A DNA stretch of 39,411 nucleotides from an uncultured Bacilli bacterium. Its GTDB lineage: Bacteria; Bacillota_I; Bacilli_A; RF39; UBA660. The DNA is taken from the NCBI GenBank assembly GCA_934130105.1, contig CAKOXL010000012.1, positions 1 through 39,411 on the forward strand, in the 5' to 3' direction. How positions within the stretch are numbered: position 1 is the first letter of the stretch; every line of letters begins with the position of its first letter. Below are positions 23,096-30,710 of the stretch, one piece after another. The position numbers and the translations under genes are program-made. The notes below the pieces were generated by a model that made no database searches, was not told the origin of the DNA, and was given only the letters and a program-made list of their open reading frames with translations.

Positions 23096-25744
23096 ATGGC
23101 AAAAAATAAAGAAGTACAGGAAGTAATAGAAAAAATTTATAATTATACTTTGGAAGATATTATGGGGGACCGTTTTGGTAAATACTCTAAGTATATTATT
23201 CAAGATCGTGCTATTCCCGATGTAAGAGATGGATTAAAACCCGTTCAAAGAAGAATCCTATACGGAATGTATAGAGGACACCATACATATGATAAGCCAT
23301 ATGTAAAATCAGCTCGTTCTGTTGGTGATATCATGGGTAAATATCATCCTCATGGTGATAGTTCTATTTATGATGCTATGGTTCGTATGAGTCAGTGGTG
23401 GAAACAATCTACCCCATATATTGATATGCACGGTAATAATGGTTCAATGGATGGTGATAGTCCAGCTGCTATGCGTTATACCGAAGCAAGACTTTCTAAA
23501 ATTAGTAATGAACTTTTAGAAGATATTGATAAAGAAACGATTGTTTGGGCGCCAAACTTTGATGATTCTGAGGTAGAACCTACTGTACTCCCAGCAAGAT
23601 TTCCAAATCTAATTGTAAATGGTGCAACCGGTATCAGTGCTGGATATGCAACTAATATTCCACCTCATAACTTAGGAGAAATAATTGATGCCACAATAAA
23701 AAGAATTGATTCTCCCAATTGTTCTTTAGAAACTATAATGAATATAGTGCCTGGACCTGATTTTTCTACTGGTGGTATAGTAGAAGGAATTAGTGGTATT
23801 AAAAGTGCTTTTGAAACTGGAAGAGGTAAAGTAATCGTTAAAGCTACAACATCATTTGAAGAAGAAAAAAATAAAGCAATTCTAGTCGTATCTGAAATTC
23901 CTTTTGAAGTTAATAAAGCATTACTAGTAAGAAAAATAGATGAAATTAGAATTGATAAAAAAATAGATGGAATTTTAGAAGTAAGAGATGAATCAGATAG
24001 AGACGGTCTAAGAATAGCTATTGATATTAAAAAAGATGCTAATCGTGAACTAATTTTAAATTACTTATTAAAAAACACCGATTTACAAATTTCATATAAC
24101 TATAACATGATTGTAATAGATCATAGAAGACCAAAACAATTAGGACTTTTACCAATATTAGATTCATATATTGAATTTAAAAAAGAAGTAGTTATTAAAA
24201 GAACTAAATACGATTTAAATATGGCTAAATCAAGATTACATATAGTAGAAGGTTTAATTAAATGTCTTTCTATTCTAGATGAAGTAATTCGTGTAATTCG
24301 TGCTAGTAAAAACAAATTAGATGCTAAAGAAAACTTAGTAAAAGAATTTGATTTTACCAAAGAGCAAGCAGAAGCTATCGTTATGTTACAACTATATAAA
24401 CTTACTAATACAGATGTAACAGAACTTGAAGCAGAACTTAATAAATTAAACGGTATCGTATCAGAATTAGAAGAAACATTAGCAAGTGATGATAAATTAA
24501 AATCAATAATGAAAGAAGAACTAAGAAGAGTAAAAAAAGAGTATGCATCACCAAGAAAAACAAAGATAAAAGATGAAATAACAGAAATAAAAATTGATAC
24601 ATCAGTTATGATACCTAAAGAAGATGTAATCGTAGTAATCACAAAAGATGGATACATTAAACGTACTTCTTTAAGAAGTTATCAGGCATCTCAAGATGAT
24701 GTTACCTTAAAAGATAATGATTATGTTTTAGGATTATACGAGTTAAATACTCAAGATACCATTTTATTATTTACTAATTTAGGAAACTATTTATATGTTC
24801 CAGTTCATATTATTCCTGATATCAAATGGAAAGAAATAGGAAAACATATTAGTAACGTAATTAAGCTTGATGAATCTGAAGAAATTATTAGTGCTATCCC
24901 AGTATATAACTTTGATATACCTAATGATATAGTAATAGCAACTAAAAACGGTATGATTAAGCGTACAAACTTAAGTGAATTTCAAGTTAAACGTTATACT
25001 GCACCTATTTCATGTATGAAATTAAAAGATAACGATTGCGTAATTAATGCCTTTTTATGTACTGATGATGATATTTTAGTAGCAACAGATGGTAATTATG
25101 GATTATGGTTTGATAAAGATGATATTCCAGTAGTTGGTATTAAAGCTAGTGGTGTTAAATCAATCAAATTAAAAAATGATAATGTCGTATCAGTTAATAA
25201 TTTTAATCCTACAAAATGTGATTATTTACTAGTTGTTACTGATAAGGGAACTGGTAAACGCATTAAAATCAGTGAATTTGAAAAGACAAGTCGTGCTAAT
25301 CGTGGCTTACTTCTATTAAGAGAAGTAAAAACTAATCCATATCATACAATAAAAACATTTGTAATAAATCAAAAAGAGCATATTGGAATTAAAAATCCTG
25401 ATATTTCTATACTTAAAGCTAGTGAATTTCCTATCATGGATCGTTACTCAACCGGTTCTACAATTTCTAAGTTTGATATAATAGATGCATTTAAAGTTTT
25501 TGAATTAAAGTCTAAAGATGATCAAGATAATAACGACACTTTAGAAAATAATTTAGAAGATAAGGAAAGTAATATAGCTAATTTAGAAACAGCATCAGAT
25601 ATTACTGAGAAAATTTTAATTGCTACCAAAGAAGAAAAAAAGAGTACTCCTAAAAAAGATGCCAAAAAAGAAAATAATAAAGTATCTTTAAAAGAAATAG
25701 ATGATCGTTTAATGACAATAGATGATTTTCTAGGTGATTTTTAA
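23096..25744 (+). CDS. parC: DNA topoisomerase IV subunit A
   Basis: The protein has 882 residues. The breakage-reunion domain shows DRAIPDVRDGLKPVQRRIL, the quinolone-site region HPHGDSSIYDAMVRMSQ and the catalytic Tyr128 in AMRYTEARLS; it matches ParC (HGNNGSMDGDSPAAMRYTEA, VNGATGISAGYAT). The C-terminal DNA-wrapping blades are present (ITKDGYIKRTSL, ATKNGMIKRTNL, VTDKGTGKRIKI), without a GyrA box. The last 65 residues are Lys/Glu/Asp-rich and disordered, then end in RLMTIDDFLGDF, a short hydrophobic-acidic tail I do not know from other ParC. Its serine in GDSS suggests a quinolone-sensitive form. Confidence 0.95.
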   Translation: MAKNKEVQEVIEKIYNYTLEDIMGDRFGKYSKYIIQDRAIPDVRDGLKPVQRRILYGMYRGHHTYDKPYVKSARSVGDIMGKYHPHGDSSIYDAMVRMSQWWKQSTPYIDMHGNNGSMDGDSPAAMRYTEARLSKISNELLEDIDKETIVWAPNFDDSEVEPTVLPARFPNLIVNGATGISAGYATNIPPHNLGEIIDATIKRIDSPNCSLETIMNIVPGPDFSTGGIVEGISGIKSAFETGRGKVIVKATTSFEEEKNKAILVVSEIPFEVNKALLVRKIDEIRIDKKIDGILEVRDESDRDGLRIAIDIKKDANRELILNYLLKNTDLQISYNYNMIVIDHRRPKQLGLLPILDSYIEFKKEVVIKRTKYDLNMAKSRLHIVEGLIKCLSILDEVIRVIRASKNKLDAKENLVKEFDFTKEQAEAIVMLQLYKLTNTDVTELEAELNKLNGIVSELEETLASDDKLKSIMKEELRRVKKEYASPRKTKIKDEITEIKIDTSVMIPKEDVIVVITKDGYIKRTSLRSYQASQDDVTLKDNDYVLGLYELNTQDTILLFTNLGNYLYVPVHIIPDIKWKEIGKHISNVIKLDESEEIISAIPVYNFDIPNDIVIATKNGMIKRTNLSEFQVKRYTAPISCMKLKDNDCVINAFLCTDDDILVATDGNYGLWFDKDDIPVVGIKASGVKSIKLKNDNVVSVNNFNPTKCDYLLVVTDKGTGKRIKISEFEKTSRANRGLLLLREVKTNPYHTIKTFVINQKEHIGIKNPDISILKASEFPIMDRYSTGSTISKFDIIDAFKVFELKSKDDQDNNDTLENNLEDKESNIANLETASDITEKILIATKEEKKSTPKKDAKKENNKVSLKEIDDRLMTIDDFLGDF

Positions 25745-25824
25745 AAGTAATTATTAAAAACGGATATTTGTAAACATTTGCCTACTAAATTCATATATAT
25801 AAAGTAGAATTGGTTGGTGATAAA

Positions 25825-26205
25825 ATGGCAAAGGAAGATTTTAAGCGATTTGTTAGGAGTCATCCAGAGTTGATTTCATATGTCAATAGTGGCAAGATGA
25901 GTTGGCAAAGATTTTATGAAATGTATGATATTTACGGTGAAAATAATTCTGTTTGGTTGAAATATCAAGAAGTAGGAGATGTTAATAGTAGTAACACTAA
26001 AAGTACTACTAAAAATATAACTTCTACAGTAGGCGATACTTCATTAAAAGACCTTTTTAACATGGTAAAGAAAATCGATTTGGAGTCTGTAAGAAAAGGC
26101 GCTGAAGGTTTACAAAAAGCAATTGCTCTAGTACAAGACTTTGGTAGTAGTAAAACGACTAACAATTACCAAGCCCGTCCCTTATATAAGCATTTAGAGG
26201 ACTAA
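25825..26205 (+). CDS. ylbD: YlbD-like protein
   Basis: ATG 25825 is set by GGTGAT just upstream; TTG 25810 overlaps nothing better. The protein has 126 residues. RFVRSHPELISYVNSGKMSW and QRFYEMYDIYGENNSVW match the YlbD_coat family signature (HPeL...G...WQ..YE...lyGE....W). The rest is a Ser/Thr-rich linker and a helix. In B. subtilis YlbD is described as a putative spore coat protein, but nothing here suggests sporulation, so a more general role is likely. The stop TAA overlaps the next ATG by one base. Confidence 0.8.
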   Translation: MAKEDFKRFVRSHPELISYVNSGKMSWQRFYEMYDIYGENNSVWLKYQEVGDVNSSNTKSTTKNITSTVGDTSLKDLFNMVKKIDLESVRKGAEGLQKAIALVQDFGSSKTTNNYQARPLYKHLED

Positions 26206-26426
26206 TGAATATTGAAACACAAATAAAAATAAGAAATAATCCATATCTTTACCGTTACTTAAGAGAAAACTCTAGTTGGTATAAAGCATTAAATAGAGAT
26301 CCAAACAGTATAAAACAAATGGAAACAGAAATGAAAAAGGCCTACAAACTAAACTTGACAGATAAAATAGAAAATATTAATAACAAAATAGAGATGATAA
26401 GAACTTTTATCGATATTCTAAATTAA
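26205..26426 (+). CDS. ylbE: YlbE-like protein
   Basis: The protein has 73 residues. NPYLYRYLRENSSWYKALNR and the C-terminal IENINNKIEMIRTFIDIL follow the YlbE-like family pattern (nP.l..fiR.nP.WYR.L.R.P). The start overlaps ylbD in TAATG, and the order ylbD-ylbE is that of B. subtilis. No catalytic residue or membrane segment is visible; function is unknown in the family. A strong terminator follows. Confidence 0.8.
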   Translation: MNIETQIKIRNNPYLYRYLRENSSWYKALNRDPNSIKQMETEMKKAYKLNLTDKIENINNKIEMIRTFIDILN

Positions 26427-26454
26427 GCCAATAGTTAAATCTATTGGTTTTTTT
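26427..26454 (+). terminator. Intrinsic terminator after ylbDE
   Basis: CCAATAG (26428-26434), loop TTAAAT, CTATTGG (26441-26447), then seven Ts. Confidence 0.85.
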
Positions 26455-26497
26455 ATGTTAAATTTCAAAAATTTATAAACTAATTTATAATAACGAA

Positions 26498-26506
26498 TGG
26501 TATAAT
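26498..26506 (+). promoter_or_regulatory. Extended -10 promoter of ylbF-rsmD genes
   Basis: TGGTATAAT (26498-26506) with a perfect TATAAT. It gives a leader of about 60 bases. The ylbF start has only a weak ribosome site. Confidence 0.5.
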
Positions 26507-26572
26507 TATTATTAGAAAAATGTTTAATTATTTATAGAAGGGATAAGAAGAATTTTCTTTAAGATATAAAAT

Positions 26573-26902
26573 ATGAACGAATATGAAATTACATACTATA
26601 AACTAAGTGATTTAATAACTAGTTTAATAGATACATTAAAATCAGATAATAGAATTGTTGCTTTTGAAAATGCCAAGAAAACAGTTTTATCAAATAATAA
26701 AATTATAACAGCAGCAAATAAAATGAGAAATTTATCCATTTATAGTGATGAATATAAAAATATTAAAAAAGAATTATTTCAAGATAATGATTTTGCAGCT
26801 TTTAAACATTATGAAAATGAAATTAATCTTTTGATTTTAGAAATAAACGAAGTATTAAAAGAATTAACCGATAAAAGGAGATGCCATCATGAGAATAATT
26901 AG
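26573..26902 (+). CDS. ylbF: YlbF-family protein
   Basis: The protein has 109 residues and is helical, with the YlbF/YmcA pattern: an N-terminal helix, SDNRIVAFENAKKTVLSNNKI and a helical KKELFQDNDFAAFKHYENEINLLILEINEVL. In B. subtilis YlbF works with YmcA and YaaT to steer RNase Y, and its cysteine-rich tail has been linked with Fe-S binding; here the tail is short and has one cysteine (RRCHHENN). It sits just before rsmD, its B. subtilis neighbourhood, with ylbG missing. The rsmD ATG lies 14 bases inside its end. The start has a poor ribosome site. Confidence 0.75.
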   Translation: MNEYEITYYKLSDLITSLIDTLKSDNRIVAFENAKKTVLSNNKIITAANKMRNLSIYSDEYKNIKKELFQDNDFAAFKHYENEINLLILEINEVLKELTDKRRCHHENN

Positions 26903-27437
26903 TGGTAAATATAAAGGTAAAAAAATAGAAGGCTACGATATTGATGGGACAAGACCAACACAAGATAGAGTAAAAGAAAGTATGTTTGCAATGATTCAAG
27001 ATGATATTACAGGTTCTACTTGCCTAGATTTATTTGCAGGAAGTGGTAATCTTGGCTTAGAGGCAATTAGTAATGGTAGTAATAAAGTTTACTTTGTAGA
27101 TTGTAACACTGAATGCATTAAAGCCATCAAAAACAATTTAATAAATATTCCACTAGAATATTACCATATTTTAAAAGATGATTATAAGAATGCTTTAGAA
27201 TATTACATGCAAAAAAAGATTAAGTTTGACATAATATTTTTAGATCCACCGTATAATTTAGAATGTCTAGATTATATTATAAACAAGGTAATAGAGTATG
27301 ATTTATTAAATGCTGGTGGTAAAATAGTTTGCGAATATGAAAATAATCAGTTTAGTGATGAATATTTAAGCCTACAACTTTTAAAAGAAAAAAAATATGG
27401 ATATAAAAATATTCGTATTTATAGGAGCGAAAAATGA
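26889..27437 (+). CDS. rsmD: 16S rRNA (guanine966-N2)-methyltransferase
   Basis: The protein has 182 residues. MRIISGKYKGKKI at the start, TRPTQDRVKESMFAMI, the SAM-binding loop CLDLFAGSGNLGLEA and the catalytic IIFLDPPYN are the RsmD signature. RsmD methylates G966 of 16S rRNA. AAAGGAG lies about 8 bases before the ATG, which overlaps the end of ylbF. It ends in TGA, whose first two bases belong to the next gene's ATG; an in-frame TAG follows four codons later. Confidence 0.93.
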   Translation: MRIISGKYKGKKIEGYDIDGTRPTQDRVKESMFAMIQDDITGSTCLDLFAGSGNLGLEAISNGSNKVYFVDCNTECIKAIKNNLINIPLEYYHILKDDYKNALEYYMQKKIKFDIIFLDPPYNLECLDYIINKVIEYDLLNAGGKIVCEYENNQFSDEYLSLQLLKEKKYGYKNIRIYRSEK

Positions 27438-27988
27438 AAATATATTTAGTAAGACATGGTGAAACTGATAATAATAAAATGGGAATAATGCAAGGTCAAT
27501 TTAATAACCCACAGTTAAATCAAAATGGTATAATGCAAGCTACTAACTTAAAAAATAAGTTAAAAGATATTAAGTTTACAGTTTGCTTTACTTCTCCTTT
27601 AATTAGAGCTTGGTCTACTGCCATGATAATAATAGGCGATAAAGTAAAGATTAAGGAGGATAAAAGATTAATTGAAAGATATTTAGGTAATTTTGAGGGA
27701 AAAGATAAAAATGAGTATGATCCTAATATCTATTGGAATTATTATCTAAATTCTAGTAGTGAAGAAGTGGAAGCTATACAAGATATTTTTAAAAGGTGTA
27801 ATAGCTTTCTAGATGATTTAAAAGAAAATTATCAAGATGATGATACTATTTTAGTAGTATCCCACGGAGCAATCACTAGATGTCTCCATCATATTTTAAT
27901 GCATAGCAATTTAGAAAAAAATCTGCTTGATTTCAAAATAGAAAACTGTTATTGTAGAGAGTACCAGCTAGAAAAGGGGAATAATTAA
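27434..27988 (+). CDS. Histidine phosphatase family protein (phosphoglycerate mutase-like)
   Basis: The protein has 184 residues. The RHGET motif with phospho-accepting His8 at the start, the ERYLGNFEGK segment and the VVSHGAITR box with a second His mark the branch 1 histidine phosphatase superfamily. Members are mutases or broad phosphatases, and the substrate is not clear. The start overlaps the end of rsmD in ATGA, so it is translated by coupling. It has no coaD next to it, although coaD follows rsmD in B. subtilis. Confidence 0.85.
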   Translation: MKIYLVRHGETDNNKMGIMQGQFNNPQLNQNGIMQATNLKNKLKDIKFTVCFTSPLIRAWSTAMIIIGDKVKIKEDKRLIERYLGNFEGKDKNEYDPNIYWNYYLNSSSEEVEAIQDIFKRCNSFLDDLKENYQDDDTILVVSHGAITRCLHHILMHSNLEKNLLDFKIENCYCREYQLEKGNN

Positions 27989-27991
27989 ATC

Positions 27992-28615
27992 ATGAATTTA
28001 GTGAAAAATAGAATCATAGATGAACAAAGATACCTTATTGGGATTGAAGCAGTTATAGATATGAAAAACTTCGTACTACTTTTACTTGCTGATTTAGATC
28101 GAAAATCAACTACGTTTTGTTTAAATAATGAAGAATTAATGATAGCTTCACTACCACTTAACTACTGCGAAATTATTGAAAAAATCATGTATGCTGAAAA
28201 TGGTTTGGGTATTAAATTTGCAGAATTAATTGATATATACTCATATTATGAAAATCAAAGTGATTGGGAAAAAGAGCTTGGTAGAACTATCACCAAAATA
28301 ATACAAGATGAGAAATTGCACAGTAATTTAGATTTAGAATATAACTGTATAGAAATACAATTTACTAAAGAAGAAGTAAAAAAAATAAGAAGTAGGTTTG
28401 ATGATGAAACTTTAGATATAATGAACCATTTTTCTAGTTTAATAGACGATGTTAGTTTTAAAAGATTATGTATTATAGAAGCAAATGAAATAACTCGTAA
28501 TCTTAATCGTTTTCAATATAGACATTACGTTGATAGTTACTTCGAGTTTGTAAGAAATGGAATAAAAAATCCCAAAGAATATATTAAAGAATTTAAACCT
28601 ATTGAAAAAATATAA
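27992..28615 (+). CDS. Unknown protein, paralogue 1
   Basis: The protein has 207 residues, is acidic with lysine- and glutamate-rich stretches, and has no signal peptide or membrane segment. It shares with the next protein EQRYLIGIEAVIDMKNFVLL, IYSYYENQSDWEKELGR and LDLEYNCIEIQFT. I recognise no family. It starts 3 bases after the phosphatase stop and so belongs to the end of the ylbF-rsmD transcript. The shared blocks fall at both ends of the first 130 residues; the C-terminal third is less alike. Confidence 0.75.
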   Translation: MNLVKNRIIDEQRYLIGIEAVIDMKNFVLLLLADLDRKSTTFCLNNEELMIASLPLNYCEIIEKIMYAENGLGIKFAELIDIYSYYENQSDWEKELGRTITKIIQDEKLHSNLDLEYNCIEIQFTKEEVKKIRSRFDDETLDIMNHFSSLIDDVSFKRLCIIEANEITRNLNRFQYRHYVDSYFEFVRNGIKNPKEYIKEFKPIEKI

Positions 28616-28677
28616 ATAGTGTTTTTAAAAGTTATAAATAATTATTATTGTAGTGAAATGACTTAAGAGGTGAGCAA

Positions 28678-29262
28678 ATGAATTACTATGATAAAAACGA
28701 TATTTTAAAAGAACAAAAATATCTTATTGGAATTGAACCAGTTATAGATATGAGAAATTTTGTATTACTTTTACTTGTTAATCTAGCTTGCAAAACAGTA
28801 ATATGTGATCCAAGTTATCCGAATTTTAAAATAGCATTATTACCATTTGAATATCGTGATATTATTGAAAAAATTATGCGTGAAGAAAATGACTTAGATA
28901 TGGATTTTTCATCAATTATTTCTATTTATTCTTATTACGAAAATCAAAGAGAATGGGAAATTAAATTAGGAAAAATGATTAAAAAGGTTTTAAAAGAAGA
29001 AAATTTAAAACATGATTTCGATTTAGAGTATAACTGTCTTCGTGTTTATTTTACGGAAGAAAAAATTAATACAATTTTAAATCAATGTGATTCTATGTTA
29101 TTAGAAGTGATGGACCGTTTTTCTAATTTAATTAACGACTATTCTTTTGATAGAAACGAAAGAATAGAAAATAGAGAATTTGAAAGGACAATAAATCGTT
29201 TAAAATACGAAACTGAAAAAAGAAATAGAAATATATTAATTATTAGAAAGCCTATTAAATAG
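28678..29262 (+). CDS. Unknown protein, paralogue 2
   Basis: The protein has 194 residues and is a diverged tandem copy of the preceding gene: EQKYLIGIEPVIDMRNFVLL, IYSYYENQREWEIKLGK and FDLEYNCLRVYFTEE correspond to the same blocks there. It has a good ribosome site (GAGGTGAGCAA before the ATG) after a gap of 62 bases. Its C-terminus, basic and different from its partner, ends at a hairpin that doubles as terminator. Function unknown; duplicate divergence suggests two related roles. Confidence 0.75.
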   Translation: MNYYDKNDILKEQKYLIGIEPVIDMRNFVLLLLVNLACKTVICDPSYPNFKIALLPFEYRDIIEKIMREENDLDMDFSSIISIYSYYENQREWEIKLGKMIKKVLKEENLKHDFDLEYNCLRVYFTEEKINTILNQCDSMLLEVMDRFSNLINDYSFDRNERIENREFERTINRLKYETEKRNRNILIIRKPIK

Positions 29263-29272
29263 TGCTTTTTTT
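29247..29272 (+). terminator. Terminator overlapping the stop codon of paralogue 2
   Basis: AAAGC and CTAT pair with ATAG and GCTTT around a TAA loop, with one bulged T; a T-run follows. The TAG stop is inside the 3' arm. Confidence 0.7.
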
Positions 29273-29420
29273 ATTCTAAAAAAATTAATCTTTAGTATAA
29301 AACTTTATTTTATAAGCACTTATGTAGCTATTTAATTTTAATTTACTACTAATTTATCACTTATAATAATACTTTATTGTTAAATCTTCGTTTTGAAAGA
29401 AATAGTGAAATAAAACTACT

Positions 29421-29451
29421 TGCTTTTTCATATAAAAAAGCATATTATAAT
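29421..29451 (+). promoter_or_regulatory. Promoter region of the radical SAM gene with a perfect palindrome
   Basis: A TATAAT lies at 29446-29451. Just upstream TGCTTTTT (29421-29428) and AAAAAGCA (29435-29442) form an 8-bp inverted repeat with a 6-base spacer, over the place of the -35 box and spacer. This could be an operator for a dimeric regulator; no regulator gene is next to it. Confidence 0.45.
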
Positions 29452-29473
29452 GGCACATTAGAGGTGATTTTTA

Positions 29474-30229
29474 GTGAGGTTGTATTATTCACGATTACAA
29501 ATTGAATTAACACGTAGATGCAATCAAAGTTGTGTCCATTGTTGTCGAGGCGAATCACAAAGTATTGATTTAACAAAAGAAATTATTAACGCTTTTTTTG
29601 AAAAAAATGATATTTATTATATAGGAACATTGTTATTTTCCGGAGGAGAACCAACCTTAAATGGTAAAATGCTTGAATATATCGTAGATAAAATAATTGA
29701 AAATGAAATTACTGTCGATATGTTTATGCTTGGTATTAATGGTTTATCTTACAGTGATGAATTAGTCAATGGTTTAAATAAGTTAAGGGATTATATTTTA
29801 CTAAAAAGTGAAAGAAAAAGATACTGTCCAGGTTTACTTATGGTATCCCAAGATCAATTTCATAAAGAAGCTGATCATGAAGTGGTAGAAAAATTGAAAA
29901 AACTATCATATTTTTCTCCTATTGATAAACATATAATAGATGAAAAAAACATTTTACCTTATGGCAGGGCATTAGAAAATGGATTAAGTAAACAACAGCC
30001 TGATTTAAATGAACTAATAAATTATCAAAAAAATTATAAAGTTGAAGAATATGAGGGAGATATTTATTTGGTAATTTCTTATCAATATATTTCTGCAAAT
30101 GGAAATGTAATAAACGCTGGTTGCCAATCATATGACTTAATGGATGAATATGCCCTAGGAAATGTACAAAATCAATGTATAGAAGAAATTTATACAAAAG
30201 GTACATTAAAGAAATTAAAAACACTTTAA
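29474..30229 (+). CDS. Radical SAM protein
   Basis: The start is GTG 29474 with GAGGTGA about 6 bases upstream. The 251-residue protein has the CX3CX2C cluster in TRRCNQSCVHCC (Cys16, Cys20, Cys23) and the SAM-binding FSGGEPTLNG. Towards the end, ISANGNVINAGCQSYD and LGNVQNQCIEEIY resemble the SPASM/twitch region of peptide- and protein-modifying enzymes, but the cysteine pattern is incomplete. No precursor-peptide ORF with a convincing ribosome site is beside it, so the substrate is open. Sure about the superfamily, not about the reaction. Confidence 0.85.
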   Translation: MRLYYSRLQIELTRRCNQSCVHCCRGESQSIDLTKEIINAFFEKNDIYYIGTLLFSGGEPTLNGKMLEYIVDKIIENEITVDMFMLGINGLSYSDELVNGLNKLRDYILLKSERKRYCPGLLMVSQDQFHKEADHEVVEKLKKLSYFSPIDKHIIDEKNILPYGRALENGLSKQQPDLNELINYQKNYKVEEYEGDIYLVISYQYISANGNVINAGCQSYDLMDEYALGNVQNQCIEEIYTKGTLKKLKTL

Positions 30230-30638
30230 AATTACATGTTTATCATTTATTTTTATTATATTTTATTAAACGATACTGAATATATTGATAAAATTATTAT
30301 GATACTTGCTTCATGTTACATAATAAGGGTAATACTATTCCTTATTATGTAATTTAGTGGCTATGTCACTAGTTTTGCTTATACATATATTTAAATACTA
30401 TGGCATTACATAGTATTTTTTAATATCTAAACATTTTAAACATAAAAAATATCAACTACAGAAAATTTACTACGATTTTGCTACTTTTGAAAGTGAAAAT
30501 ATAAGAAATTATAAAAGTATATGTGAATATTTTCCAAAAATAAAAATGTTGTAAATACTTATAAATAAAGGTTATAACAATATTTAAAATCTTATAAAGA
30601 AATAACTAAAAAAATTTTAAAAAAATTAGCATTCTTAG
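30230..30638 (+). other. Gene-free stretch of about 400 bases with several hairpins
   Basis: No ORF with a ribosome site is present. It contains, in order: a 13-bp perfect hairpin (TTACATAATAAGG 30316-30328 with CCTTATTATGTAA 30340-30352), a short one (TAGTG 30355-30359 with CACTA 30367-30371) and a terminator (30393-30422). The piece from 30423 to 30620 is AT-rich with nothing I can name. The hairpins could be the long 3' end of the radical SAM transcript or a small RNA. Confidence 0.5.
30393..30422 (+). terminator. Intrinsic terminator after the radical SAM region
   Basis: AAATACTATG (30393-30402), loop of 6 bases, CATAGTATTT (30409-30418), then Ts; a perfect 10-bp stem. Confidence 0.8.
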
Positions 30639-30652
30639 TTGACTTTTGCTAA
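30626..30652 (+). promoter_or_regulatory. Second, degenerate CIRCE-like site on the hrcA promoter
   Basis: TTAGCATTC (30626-30634), nine bases, TTTTGCTAA (30644-30652). It has the 9-9-9 layout of CIRCE and keeps the outer six bases of each arm (TTAGCA/TGCTAA). It covers the -35 box. Confidence 0.5.
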
Positions 30653-30667
30653 TAATAAGAATATAAT
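30639..30667 (+). promoter_or_regulatory. SigA promoter of the hrcA operon
   Basis: TTGACT (30639-30644), a 17-base spacer and TATAAT (30662-30667); transcription would start inside the CIRCE element. Confidence 0.85.
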
Positions 30668-30671
30668 GATA

Positions 30672-30698
30672 TTAGCACTTGGGAAATAGTAGTGCTAA
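30672..30698 (+). promoter_or_regulatory. CIRCE operator (HrcA binding site)
   Basis: TTAGCACTT-N9-TAGTGCTAA against the consensus TTAGCACTC-N9-GAGTGCTAA; arms pair except at the innermost base. It lies at the transcription start, ahead of hrcA, so HrcA would repress its own operon. Confidence 0.92.
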
Positions 30699-30710
30699 TG
30701 GAGGCAAGAG

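Noticed and set aside
24121..24657. 178-codon minus-strand ORF inside parC
   Set aside because: Antisense shadow; Ser- and Ile-rich and without promoter or ribosome site.
30236..30352. Short hydrophobic ORF after the radical SAM gene as a peptide precursor or toxin
   Set aside because: No ribosome site, and it lies in a hairpin; in sequence this AT-rich such ORFs are expected by chance.
30316..30352. 13-bp hairpin as terminator of the radical SAM gene
   Set aside because: Only three Ts follow; the stem at 30393-30422 is the real terminator.
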